Source: Pyxicephalus adspersus (Eukaryota; Chordata; Amphibia; Anura; Pyxicephalidae). From it: DNA of 64,000 nucleotides. The translations under genes were made by a program, and so were the position numbers. The number at the start of each line of letters is the position of its first letter. Within the stretch, counting starts at the first letter, position 1. The DNA lies in the NCBI RefSeq assembly GCF_032062135.1, contig NC_092866.1, forward strand, positions 25,506,065 to 25,570,064, in the 5' to 3' direction. The notes below the pieces were generated by a model. That model did no database searches. It was not told the origin of the DNA and was given only the letters and a program-made list of their open reading frames with translations. Below are positions 1-10,549 of the stretch, piece after piece.

Positions 1-47
1 CTTTTGGTACAGAAATCTAGACCTCAGTGTAACGCTCAGGTGGTTAA
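1..47 (+). mobile_element. 3' end of a TTAA-flanked (piggyBac-like) nonautonomous element
   Basis: The first 47 bases match, with only a few differences, the last 47 bases of the complete element at 25605-26526, ending in GGTTAA. The element therefore starts to the left of the window. Assignment to a piggyBac-like group rests on the TTAA flank and on CC/GG termini; no transposase is visible. Confidence 0.6.
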
Positions 48-557
48 AAAAACAGATAATATACGTTGTTTTTGTTGCTTTGCGAGCATGATTGTGTGCC
101 TTTCAGCCACTTCTAGCAACTATTAAAAAGAGAATTTTAACCAAGTTGAATTGCAGGTAGAAAAGTAGATTTCAATGAATATCACAATAAAACTTTGATG
201 TTTTTGATTTTTGCAGGTTAATTGCAAAACAATTTTATGTAAAAATTGTCTTTCCAGACCATTGCAATACAGTAGTTTTTTATGTGGAATTTATTATAAT
301 TAAAAGTGTCAAAATTAGGTAAATGTTTCAGACTCATTTAGGATAAAAATCTATTGTTTATACAAGCATTGTAATTGTAATGAGCAAAATTCTGCTAATA
401 ACCCTTGTCTGCTATAAAAATGTGTTTTGATACTTGTACTTAAAAAAAGTTATATAATTTACCAAAGAAATAAGTAAAAGGTCCCCAGCTATTTATATTA
501 TATTATTTTAAATTCAGGAGCTGTGCAATTAACTGGAAAAGTCAGTGTCCATAATTT
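48..557. other. AT-rich stretch, nothing recognised
   Basis: No coding region, hairpin or known repeat was recognised. Short T and A runs only. Confidence 0.5.
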
Positions 558-1222
558 TTAAAGAGGAACTAAAACCAAAAGTGCCTAAAACAAACAAAAA
601 TACACTTACCTTTAATCCCACAGGGCACTCTGATCCATTCGGAGGTCTCTTTAATGAGGTCCCGTGTTGTCCCAGCATCCGTTCGGGAGCCGGTGTGCTG
701 GGCGCTGCCATCTTCGTCTCGTTTTCCTAGTTCTTCTTCCTACCTCACCCAAACCAGGCGCGAGATAGGGTGACGTAGGTTGGAAAAAAAAATTGCCAAT
801 CCGCCTGACGTAGGTATCACAGGAGGCCTGGGCGATCGAGAATTAGGGGGCGGTGCTGCACTTTTTAAAAAAAAAAAAGAGTGTTGCACTTAAAAAACAA
901 AACAAAAAAAAAAACAGAATTTTTACTTTACATAAAAGGGTTGTCTTCCCTTTTATGTAAATTGAAATTTCCAATTTTAGGTACGCTTTATTATAGTTTG
1001 CCCTATGATATATGTTTTGAAATGATAGAAGTTGCCTGTAAGTGTCCCTATGCCTGTTTATGTGTGACATGCCAACTGGAACCCCAACCTGCAAAAAGCA
1101 GGGACTATATAAATAGCAGCACTACTTTCTACAGGACGGACCGGAGAGACAAATTTAGATCTAGTCCACATTACTATGAAACAAAAGCATCACATGCAGC
1201 AGCCTAAAAAGTTCCCCTTTAA
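558..1222. mobile_element. Nonautonomous DNA element with terminal inverted repeats
   Basis: The left end TTAAAGAGGAACT (558-570) is the inverted complement, with one mismatch, of the right end AGTTCCCCTTTAA (1210-1222). TTAA could be either the target duplication or part of the ends. An internal perfect hairpin (TTACATAAAAGGG / CCCTTTTATGTAA) lies at about 929-961. Overlapping short ORFs on both strands look like chance. The superfamily is not determined. Confidence 0.6.
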
Positions 1223-1981
1223 GTAGACAATTGGGACCAAGTTTACATCAACATGTTCAAACTTTTGTCCTGCTGGACAGTATTCTGTGTGGTCTTCTGA
1301 AATCGGTAGAAAAGATGGAAGGGGGTAAGGATCCACTGGGCACTAACATACAGTATTCTTGGTTAACTTAATGTAGTTTTGTCAGTATTAAATTATTGAT
1401 CATATAATGGATCAAATAATGTACAAACACTGCTACTCCTGCAATTGTACCATCTTCCATTTTTAGGTACCTGGTGTTAAAAAATCACTTCTACCTTTCG
1501 AAAAAGGTGGCAGCAGTCCTCAACTGCACTATAATGTCTAGTTGTTGTCCTCTGATAAACACAATTATTTGCAGTCTATCTTATACAAATTCTGTTAACA
1601 AAATTATTTTCACAAATCAACAAATTATAACACATCTAGTACTACATGGCTAGCAATACTTGGCCTTAGTTTTATTGTATTTTTTTCCACTTTGGTAATA
1701 AATTGGTATTGGTATTGTATTAGGAATTTTGTATATATTTGGTGGGATAATAAAAAATGGGGTTATATGTTACTACATACAAGAAGCAGTAAAACCTGCA
1801 AATTGTGTCACCATTCATTTATTCCAACTAAGCAAGAATGACATATGTGTCAGACAACAGTGTCAGTCTATAAATAAAATAAAAAAATAAGAGTTTGTTA
1901 TATTCAACAAAGGCAAATAACAAAAAGGCTATGTATTGAAACAACTGATGTTTCTGGAAGTTTCTATCTGCTTTTGATATT
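1223..1981. other. AT-rich stretch, nothing recognised
   Basis: No coding potential or terminal repeat structure recognised. Confidence 0.5.
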
Positions 1982-2975
1982 CAGGTAGACCCCAGGTTAT
2001 ATACGAGATAGGGACCGTAGGTTTGTTCTTAAGTCGTACGAGGGGGTGCTGAGTGGTTCCTGGCTTTGCCCCCTTCCAGATGAAATAGAAAAATGAGTGT
2101 AGGAGACTAATATCTTAGTATGTAACTGTGCAAATATCAGGTCTTTGCTATTCTTTTAGTGGGAAGCTGTGATGGCATAGGCACAAGCAAGTTTCACATC
2201 GTTGGAGTTACGGGCCGTCATGAAGTTTTTGTTTCTACAAGAAAAGGAAGGACACTTCTCCCCCAGTGTTTGTGACATCTCAGTGTGAATGTTCTTTGCT
2301 GACTTTCTCTGGAGAAACAAAAACTTCATGCTGGCAAGTAACTCCAACAACGTGAAACTTGCTTGTGCCTCTGCCATCACAGCTTCTCACTAAAAGAAAA
2401 AACAGTTTTAAGAATCCCTAAGACCTGATATTTGCATATTTACATACTAAGATATTAGGCTGTCATATTCCCCCACATTCAATTTCATCTGGAAGGGGGC
2501 AAAGCCAGAAACTTCTCAGCACCCCCTCGTATTTGTATGTAGGTCAGAACAGGTACATTATTTTAAAAAATGCAATTAGAACAGATGTTTGTCACAACAT
2601 AATATTAGGCAGCCTGGTGTCAGGTATTGTATAAAGTCCTCACTGTGAGTTAATCACAATCAGAGCAAAAAAAAAAAAACTTTATGGAGCCTAGACATTC
2701 ATTACCTTCTGGAGCAACCTGTGCTTTGATATGCAAAAAGAAACTACGGCAGAGTTTGTCTTGGTCATTAAAAAGTTACAAGATGTAGTAGAAGAGCTTA
2801 GTCTTTAAGATTACCTACAACCTCAGCTGTGTTTAGTAAAAGAATTCTTCTGCAAGTCATGCAAACTGCCCCCTCCCCCCATCAAGCCTCCGTCCTGCAC
2901 AGGAACGAGCAGGGAAGCCCGTTCGTATCTAGGAGTCGCCCATATGTCGGATGTCCTTTTCTCAGGGACTGCCTG
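1982..2975. mobile_element. Pogo/Tigger-like nonautonomous element, copy 1 (interrupted)
   Basis: The ends CAGGTAGACCCCAGG (from 1982) and CAGGGACTGCCTG (to 2975) are inverted repeats of each other. The whole sequence aligns with the uninterrupted copy at 12525-12959, which shares the phrases GAGATAGGGAC, TTTGTTCTTAAGT, ATGCAAAAAGAAAC and TATGTCGGATGTCC. Copy 1 is longer only because a mariner-derived element (2039-2529) sits in it at a TA. CAGGTAGTCCC-type ends resemble pogo/Tigger elements; this is inference from the ends, since no transposase is present. Confidence 0.7.
2039..2529. mobile_element. Fold-back mariner derivative (TA-flanked)
   Basis: The left terminus CGAGGGGGTGCTGAG and right terminus CTCAGCACCCCCTCG are perfect inverted repeats, flanked by TA (2037-2038 and 2530-2531). 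The two arms are inverted copies of the 5' end of the mariner transposon seen at 34110-35173. The left arm (2039 to about 2234) carries about the first 195 bp. The right arm, read on the minus strand, carries about the first 290 bp, including the transposase start. The minus-strand reading frame at 2156-2380 begins MMAEAQASFTLLELL and continues through the first helix-turn-helix segment (AKNIHTEMSQTLGEKCPSF) before running antisense into the other arm. The left-arm copy of the start is followed by a stop after two codons. Transcripts would fold into a long hairpin. Confidence 0.88.
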
Positions 2976-4600
2976 TATACGATATTCTGTGGCATTTACC
3001 ATCCTCAATCTATGCAATTTTGGTTTTAGAGATGGAAAATATTTGTATTAAAAAATGTTATAAAAATTTGTTTTATATACAACATACAGTTTCCCTTTAG
3101 ACTACATTTTCTCATATAAATTTTCATTGGGTCCTTCCAGTATCTTCTTAATTTGTTTTTTTAACACTAGATTTTTGATTTGTTACTAGGCATGGAAAGA
3201 AGTGTTTTTTTTTTTTTTTTTTATATATACCTTCTTTTTGCAATACGAATTTTAACTTAAATGAATGAATGAAAATCAAGTTTTGCATGAATCAAGTTAC
3301 ACTGAGAGTCTTTTCCCACTTCATATGATATTTATTCATTATAAGTTGGTTTAGGAGGTATGTTATTTCCCTATTTCTGTAACAGATTATATTGGCAATT
3401 TGTTTGACTATGGAGATTTGATTACTTTTAGACATTTTCAGAATTGATATGTAGCAATGGCATACCACTTGGAGAAGGATTTAGAACAAAAATGCACATG
3501 ACATTTCAAAAAAGGTCAACAGTAGATACTTCATTTTAATTAAAACATAATTAAAGGCACTTAAAAAAAAAATTCGACACGTAGATGGAATACAGAATTC
3601 TTAGAATTCTAAAAAAAAGATTGTATTATCTATAGAGGTTTAAGGTAGCAGGTTTTAAACCGAACCAACTTAAATACATAAAAATTTTAAAGGGATAAAA
3701 GGAGGAATTCATTACTCATGCCTTAGTCATTGAATTAATCGGATGTAAGTAAAAGGCATTTTTTCTTCATGAATGTAGTTCTTATATTTTTTCTAGTCCA
3801 AACTGTCAGATGTTTTATGCTTCAAATTTCTTATTCCTATTTTACTTTTTAAAAACCTTTACCTTTAAAACATTGTCTAACCATCTCTTTCTGGGAATTC
3901 CTCTTGCTGTCTGGTCTCCACTGTATTATTATTTTTCGGCTCTGTTTTCATCCAGTCTATCCAAGTTCATGCTATTCTCTGAGTTTTGTGAACCTGACTA
4001 TGGCTGAACCATCTAATAATTGCTGTAAACAACAGGAATGTAGACTAGATAAATTCAACTAAATCATAATAAAAGTGAAACATAAAATATACATGAACAA
4101 CAAAATATGTAGGCATGTAGGTGGGACCATAACTACCACAGGATTTCTTGCACTAAAAATATGAAAGAATTGCGTTGTGTTTAGTAAATTAACTCGACCT
4201 AAAATGTTAACGTAAGACTTTACTATTTACAAATCTTTACAACTGAGAAACATAGAGTAAACATTAGAGTTATAGATGAGGATACAGTAAGAAACTATTG
4301 AAAAGAACACATCAAAAAGTAAAACCTCTCAATAAACACAAACTGATATTCAGAGATTGAAACACTAACAATACCTTACCACCAGGACTGTCACTCAACA
4401 CACAGGACATCATGAACCTCTTTGTACAATCTGCTTGAAACAGATTGGGGCATCTTACTTTGCGACTTCACATTAAAGAGAGGCCTGGAGCAGGGGAACA
4501 GAGTGAGGGCTAGTGGAAGGCCTGCATGACAGGGAGGGGTAGGGAGCAGGCAGTGAATGGGTTAAGGTGCTGTGAATTGGAAGGGAGGTCGTTAGGGGAG
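2976..4600. other. AT-rich stretch, nothing recognised
   Basis: A T-run lies at about 3207-3222. No domain was recognised in any of the short frames. From about 4485 the sequence becomes purine-rich and leads into the Penelope-like fragment. Confidence 0.5.
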
Positions 4601-4639
4601 AGAAGGGGATGACGTATGTGATAGGAGGGATAAGAGGTG

Positions 4640-5010
4640 TGAAAAGGAGGGGGGGGGGACGGAAGGGGTGGATCATTTTACAGAGGAATGGAGAGAGTAA
4701 TTTATATGAATTTATATGTAAATGTGGAGGTTTTTATATTGGGGAAAAAAAAAGACCTCTGAGGAAAAGAATGAATATATACTGTCACCAATAGAAATAT
4801 AGTTATCCCCATTCGCTGCCATTCAAAACTTATTTACAACACTAATTTCATAGAATATACAGCATTGGAAAGAGTATACCCCAACCGAACAGGTGGTAAC
4901 ATTGATAAATAACTACTACAATGTGAAACCAAATGGATCACTTTGCTCAATGCTACAAATCACACAGGACTGAATGATGTCATTTCTTTTAAATCCTGAT
5001 GTATATAATC
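4640..5010 (+). pseudogene. Penelope-like element, GIY-YIG endonuclease fragment
   Basis: The frame around 4696-4785 reads FICKCGGFYIGEKKRPLRKR, which matches the start of a PLE-type GIY-YIG nuclease: the CxCG run, the FYIG strand and the basic R-LRKR helix. Downstream, with frameshifts, come GGNID, a WITLLNATNHTGLN-like run and a final ISFKS, in the same order as the C-terminal part of these domains (GGD..., W-I-x-L, GLN). Stops and frame changes show it is dead. No reverse transcriptase is attached. It is oriented opposite to the larger PLE at 5.3-10.5 kb, so it is probably a separate insertion. Confidence 0.6.
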
Positions 5011-5278
5011 TAGAACTATGTATTGATCCACAATGTAACTCCTGATGTCAAACCCACTTTTTTATTGCTGTAATCCAAGAAAGTTTTTGGGAATTTTAAA
5101 GCAATATATATCTTATGCTTTCCTTACAAAAAAACTTTTTCCAATATACTTTAATTTGTTTAATTTTACACAAAAATAGAACAAAACAATATGTTTAAAG
5201 CTTTTTAATTAAATAGCATTTATAAAAACATATACATGCTGTCCTCAGCATGTAAATACCAAATACATGCTATCCTCG

Positions 5279-5310
5279 ATGCGTTTCGTGGATCGCGTCT
5301 ACTTCTTCAG
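5279..5310 (-). ncRNA. Hammerhead-ribozyme-like core near a PLE 3' end
   Basis: Read on the minus strand: CTGAAGA, an extra A, an imperfect stem-loop (GTAGA / TCCAC), GAAA, then CGCAT. This is the order CUGANGA - stem II - GAAA of a hammerhead. It lies downstream of, and on the same strand as, the GIY-YIG end of the PLE at 7330-10537. Hammerhead motifs in PLE terminal regions are established knowledge. The extra A before stem II, and CGCAT in place of CGCGT, make activity of this copy doubtful. Confidence 0.45.
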
Positions 5311-5427
5311 TAGGAATAGAACTCTATGATTAAAAACATTTTTATAATAAATAACATAACCAAATACATACATATATCAATACATAATCTCATACAAAAC
5401 TTAAATTTAACACTCCAATAACTTACA

Positions 5428-5950
5428 TTAACCCCCCTAGCGGTAATCCCCAGTGTGACTCGGGTCACACTGAAAAAGTGGTAACCCCGAGTCACACTTG
5501 GGGTAACTTTGAAGGCCCCCCTTACCTCTGCCCCGCGCTCCAGCAGCGATCGGACGATCCCGCTATGGTGCTGGGTGCCTGTCCGTTGGGGGGCATGGCT
5601 TGGTGGGGAATTTAAAAGCAGATTACCGAGTAATCTTCTTTGAAATGCCGCCCGGGTCCCAGCCACGCCACTGCTCGCATCCACAGTTAGATGTGATGCA
5701 CAATGCAGGATTTCGGCATGGTGTATCACATCTAACTGCGGGTGTGATCACCAATAGTAAATTCCAGGGGTGATGCCAGCTGCACGCCTCCGGGTGATGC
5801 GAGCAGAATCGTTGGTGGATCTAGGGGAGTGAGCAGGGCGGGGACATCCCCATCACATCACCCGGCAAGATGTGACATGTGACATGTGAAGATGTGACGG
5901 TGGAGTGATTGATTCTGGGGGTGGGAAATTTAAAAGCAGATTACTATGTA
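5428..5950 (+). mobile_element. TTAA-flanked (piggyBac-like) element, 3'-truncated
   Basis: It begins TTAACCCCCCTAGCGGTAA with a strong subterminal hairpin (AGTGTGACTCGGGTCACACT at about 5451-5470). A second large imperfect palindrome follows at about 5655-5750 (GTTAGATGTGATGCACAATG paired with TGTATCACATCTAAC). The tail GGGAAATTTAAAAGCAGATTAC matches the interior of the complete copy at 25605-26526, and the element then breaks off into a TA-rich run (5957-5972). No 3' terminus is present. Confidence 0.6.
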
Positions 5951-6193
5951 TAGATGTATATATATATATACACATAGGTACACACACAAAAAGCACACCC
6001 ATAATATACCTACATAAGTCATCAACTAGGTGAAAATATATAACCATAAACCAATTTCAAATATAAATAAAACCATTTTCCATTCTGTACTAAATCATAG
6101 AATTGTAAAAATACTCCTCTCCTTATTCAAATATATCTCAGCTGACTCCAAGAAACATCTAAAAATAAGCACACATATATACAAACCAACTAG

Positions 6194-6625
6194 GGATGAG
6201 CTGATCAAGCTCAAATTTAAAAAAAATAAAAATAAAAAGCGCTGGCTGCATTCACTGATCAGCTTAGTGTGTGATCCCTGGCACTAGAGGTTAAATGGGT
6301 TACAAGTTTCCTCATTCAAAACCTCCAGTGCTCTCTGATTGGCTGAGGAAAGCTTTCCTAATTAACCTCTAGTGCCCGGGGATCGCAGTGGAACAGCAGA
6401 AAAACTCTCAATGAGTCTCTCCATTGAGAGTCCATTGAGAAGAGTGGGCGATCACAAACAGGAGGATTCCCAGGGAATCCCGTGAAACTCCTGTGAATCC
6501 TCCTGTTATAATTTCCTTGATCTTCCGATGGTTACGTGAAATCGGTTCACCGAAATTTCACGGAACCATTGGAAGTTCGAGGAAATTTTCACGACAATGC
6601 CAGGCAGAGGTAAAATTTATTTACA
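6194..6625. mobile_element. Unclassified repeat (family Q, copy 1) with CCAACTAG target duplication
   Basis: The block is flanked by CCAACTAG at 6186-6193 and 6626-6633, consistent with an 8-bp (possibly 9-bp) target-site duplication. It contains the family hallmark of a short GC-rich core, AACCTCTAGTGCCCGGGGAT, also seen at 14140-14156, 31555-31590 and 56855-56870, and several internal inverted repeats (for example AATTTCACGGAACC / GGTTCACCGAAATTTC). An 8-bp duplication would fit hAT-type insertion, but no transposase is present. Confidence 0.55.
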
Positions 6626-6633
6626 CCAACTAG

Positions 6634-7329
6634 TATATAACTAGTGAATTAAACCAAAAGATTATAATTATCACCATGCCTATAAAGCAACAGAATATAT
6701 ATCTTCCCACATCTGTAACAAAATATTCAAAAAGTGGTGCCCACACCTACATAAAACAGTGCTTCTAATAAATAAAGAACACCTAGTGAAATAAATAACA
6801 ACCCAAATAGGTACCTTATTTCCAATAGGGTTGCTGTGCGCTTCCAAAGCCACACTGTTAACACTGCCCCTATATTATATAATATACTGTATCAACAAAT
6901 GTAAAAGCACATGTAGCTTACCTGCTTCACAGTAGGGCCTTGTATGCTGCTATTTTTAAACTCCACAATGTAAGAGCCATCAACCAATATCCTTAGTGCT
7001 ATGAGAAACATAGCATCTCTGGCTGCAACAGCTCCCGCATCCATCCACTCTTCTTATTCCCGCATCCTTATATGGAGTGTCCTCCGGCATAACGGCCAGA
7101 AATACGTACCTAGATATCTGGCATCACCTACGAGGCACTCGCGCTACACTGGACACAGAACCTCAAAGCTTCATAGTCCATAGGAAAGATTCCACACAAG
7201 AATATACAAATGCATGCAAATTACAAACTTTTAACATACAATTTATTAGGTTATTCTTATTTTTTTATAAATAAATAAATAAAGATTTATTTAATGAATA
7301 ATAAAAAAAGGCGAAAAAAAACTATCATT
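6634..7329 (-). other. Probable 3' flank of the minus-strand PLE
   Basis: No coding domain. By position it lies between the PLE GIY-YIG end and the hammerhead-like motif at 5279-5310, so it is probably PLE untranslated sequence. Support is positional only. Confidence 0.3.
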
Positions 7330-8638
7330 TATATTCTATAGAAAGGATTTAAAACTTAAACATTCATTCAGACTTGGAGATTTGGTGTTCAATTCAAAAA
7401 TCCACTTGTCTCCAGTCTCTTTTGTAGAATTTTCTTATCAGTATCACTACCTTGGATCTATTCCTATGGATCTTTTCCAGGGCAATAAATTAAATTTCCT
7501 CCAAATTTATTTTATGATCAACACACAAAATGGAAACTCAAGGGGGTTATAATTTTTCCACTTCTAATGTTGTACAAATGCTCATAGATCCGTTTTCGGA
7601 AACATCTTTTTGACTTGCCAATATCAAATCTGCCACAATTATAAAAAGCCATATATTTAAACCCTTCAGTATTGCAATCCACATAGACATTTCCATTTAT
7701 CTTTCTCCTAATCTTAACTGCAACGGTAACTATAGATTATCAGTATTTTTGTAGATCCAGTTACAATAAATACATCTACCACAAGGAAAAGTGCCTTTTT
7801 TCCCATATTCCTTTCGTTTTCCCTATCCCAAAAATAACAATTTATCCCTAAGGGAGGGCAACCTTCTAAAAGTTAACTGCGGATAGGGAGATACACATTC
7901 ACCTATAGATGGATCTGAGGTAAGTAAGGACCAATGTTTTGCACATATGTCCTGTAATTCCTAATGGTGGTCCGAGAATCTCGTTACTATATTGGCCTCG
8001 CTTTTTCATATTTCTTTTGTAGGGGTAGATCCGTATAATATCTCTGATCTGGATTTTTCCAATAATTTTTAGATATGTCTTTTTTTAATAATTTTTAGAT
8101 ATGTCTTTTATTAGTTTACTACTGTACCCTCTTGTTAACAATCTTTCCTGTTGTTCTTTCGCAGCTACCTCAAAATCATGATCGTCAGAATATTATCTGT
8201 AAACTCTTAGATATTGAGAATTTGGTATGTTTCCTATTAGATGTTTAGGATGTGCACTATCTGCCAACAAAATAGTCTTTCCTGCGGTAGGCTTACGATA
8301 CAAATTTGAGGACAAGAAGAGATCAAAGTTAATAAAAATTTCTATATCCAAAAATGGCAAACTGGAACTGCTACTCTGACTACAAATGCTACAAATTTTA
8401 AATCATATGAATTTTTACCCAGTTATTCCATAATTTCAATTAGTAATTCTTTTGTACCTGCCCACAACATGAACACGTCATCAATGTACCTACTCGTACC
8501 TAGCGTCATTGGAGAACAGTTCCATCTCCTATTCCCCCAGGTACAGATTGGCATAGGTGGGGGCACATGTGGTCCCCATCGCTACACCCTGCACCTGGAG
8601 GAATGTCAAACCATCAAATACAAAGACATTTCGGGTGA
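7330..8638 (-). pseudogene. Penelope-like element: reverse transcriptase C-terminal half and GIY-YIG nuclease
   Basis: Read on the minus strand from 8638 downwards. FVFDGLTFLQVQG and AMGTTCAPTYANLYLG (about 8535-8620) are the motif preceding the catalytic box. YIDDVFMLW (about 8464-8491) is the catalytic YxDD box of PLE reverse transcriptases. A run with RKPTAGKTILLADSAHPKHL (about 8265-8330) in shifted frames is a conserved PLE thumb segment. FYNCGRFDIGKSKRCFRKRI (about 7580-7650) is the GIY-YIG nuclease, and a closing ETSGFLN...TPNLQV run lies near 7370-7425. Several frameshifts and stops, for example just after LYLGE, show decay. Together with 9171-10537 it formed one ORF, now split by a solo LTR. 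Confidence 0.85.
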
Positions 8639-8643
8639 GTATG

Positions 8644-9165
8644 TGTTATGTCACGGATATAATTTGTGACAGTTTATGAAAATATTGATGGGTTCAATTT
8701 GAAGTGTACAAAGAGAGATAACACAAAGACTTGAAAGAATATACTATTTAATAATAAAGACAGATAGATAAAACAATGCAGTAACATATGCAGAGTTACA
8801 TATAACAAAAATACTTAGCTACAGAAGTGAGTTGCATTCATCCAAGGAGTCTTCCAAATTAATGGCTTGGCAGATGATCAAAAAACATGTTGCATACAGT
8901 TACTTCTGGTCAAGACTAGTTAATAAGCATGGCACTGTGTTTTTTTAACTATCCAGGAAACTGAGACAATGGCCAGTGTTTGACCAGTACTGACCAATGA
9001 TCATCCCTTAAACCAGCATTTTACCTTATAAGGATGCCAGTTAAAGGATATGCTGCATTCCTTTAGGATGACCTCATATATGGTATACATGTACCAGTAT
9101 ATACTGGTAAAGCATTATTGTTGGTGAGACATTACTGATATTAAATAAATTGTGCTAACCCAACA
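8644..9165. mobile_element. Solo LTR inserted in the PLE
   Basis: The 522-bp block begins TGTTATGTCACGG and ends CTAACCCAACA (TGTT...AACA termini, as in LTRs). It is flanked by an exact 5-bp duplication, GTATG, at 8639-8643 and 9166-9170. Removing the block restores continuous PLE coding sequence (LRYIL joined to TRNVFVFDG on the minus strand), an independent check on the boundaries. An AATAAA occurs near the end (about 9144). No internal gag/pol sequence is present. The LTR superfamily is not determined. Confidence 0.85.
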
Positions 9166-9170
9166 GTATG

Positions 9171-10537
9171 TATCTTAAAAAAGCCAACACAAATTCAAAC
9201 TGTTGAGACAAATCCTAACTTCTTTCAATAAGAAAGGAACACACTACTTCCAATCCTTTTGTGTGAGGTATACTAGAATATAGTGCCTCAATATCAATCC
9301 CAACCAAAAGGGTTCCCTCATGTATAGTTATTCAATCCAATACTTTCAACAAGTCAGGGGTAGTCTTCAAAAAAGAAGGTAAACTATACACAAAAGGTTT
9401 CAAATTCACATTCACATAGTGGCTTACATTCATTGAAATGAGATCAATGCTCGAGAATATAGGATAACCAGGTGGGTTAATCAGTTCCTTGTATACTTTA
9501 GGCAGTGCATAAAAAGTGGGCATCCTAGGATACCTAACATTCAAAAAGTCTTATATATGTTTCTCAATAATTTCCTTTTCAATTGCCTGTGAGATGATTA
9601 TTGGAAACTCCAGATTAAATTAATTAACTCTACTAAGATTAATTTATTGATACCACTCCATATTTTTCAAAATTTCACAACACATATCTCTGTATTGGGA
9701 TATATCTATCCTCTCCACATCCCCTGCCTTACCAGAGGGTTTTATCACAATCCCAGAATTAGATTCCAGGCCATGTAGAGTTTGCCACTGTATTCTAGAA
9801 AGATTTTTATTTTTTATAGTGTGATTGTCCAAATCATTCACCTCTTTTAAAATTTGTTTAACAAATGCATAAATGTGGAGGTTTTGGCGTAAATCTGTAA
9901 ATTTTGTGGATTTAGCGAGAAAACATCCCCCTTTATCATTTGAACAGTCCTTAATTCCCATTTTCTCTATGCTTTTATGGCTAGGTGGCATTTCACTTAC
10001 ACTTCTATCATTTTCCTGCCATAATTCTATCAAATCTCCAAGAGTTCTAAAATCTGATGCATCAAATTCCTGACAGTTCATAGTTAGATCTCGATATTTA
10101 TTACATGAAGGTTCTTTTTCAAAAATGTCCCAAAAAAATAAAATCCTCGCAAACAAGTGAATATCCTTTACAAATTCATATTTATCACATGCATTTACCG
10201 GACCGAAAGTCACAATCTTATACTTCCTGTTCAGTTTCACTAAGTACATATTGAGAAAGGTTTATAACAAATAATTGTTGGTGTTCATTGGTAATCTTAC
10301 TGTGAATTGATTCATCGGGCCCATCTTGGGGATAGCTCCCATTTTTTTTGGATTGGGGTGAATGTCTAAAAAAGATTTGCTTTGTACAGCTCCACATTGA
10401 GTTGTGTGATTTAAAGAAGCAGATGCTTCTGACACTATTGGTGACAAATTTGATTTTGTGCCCATTTTAGGACCAACACCTGTTGGTGTGAGATTATAAT
10501 TTGGTGCAAGGGCCTGTGGGGGGACATTAGGGGACAC
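9171..10537 (-). pseudogene. Penelope-like element: N-terminal region and reverse transcriptase N-terminal half
   Basis: Minus strand. The frame at 9644-10249 contains TFGPVNACDKYEFVKDIHLF and ends with SNSGIVIKPSGKAGDVERID, equivalent to the IKPxDKGG motif at the start of PLE reverse transcriptases (two of the usual DKGG positions are altered). The next frame (9332-9544) holds TFYALPKVYKELINPPGYP and SSIDLIS, the following reverse transcriptase motif (FYxLPKxHK, PGRPI, SS-D). After a stop, GTLLVGIDIEALYSSIPHTK (about 9235-9315) matches the LVxxDVxxLYTNIPH motif. The upstream frame (10262-10537) is a low-complexity Pro/Asn-rich leader. At least two stops or frameshifts separate these pieces. 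Confidence 0.82.
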
Positions 10538-10549
10538 TCACACTTTTGA

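Noticed and set aside
881..1207. 108-codon frame
   Set aside because: Contained in a TIR element, with a hairpin and A-runs at its start; no similarity to a known protein.
5307..5729. 140-codon minus-strand frame
   Set aside because: It spans the palindromic TTAA-type element and the PLE tail; the sequence is explained by hairpins, not by coding.
8469..8669. Plus-strand frame of 66 codons
   Set aside because: Antisense to the PLE reverse transcriptase YIDD region and running into the solo LTR.
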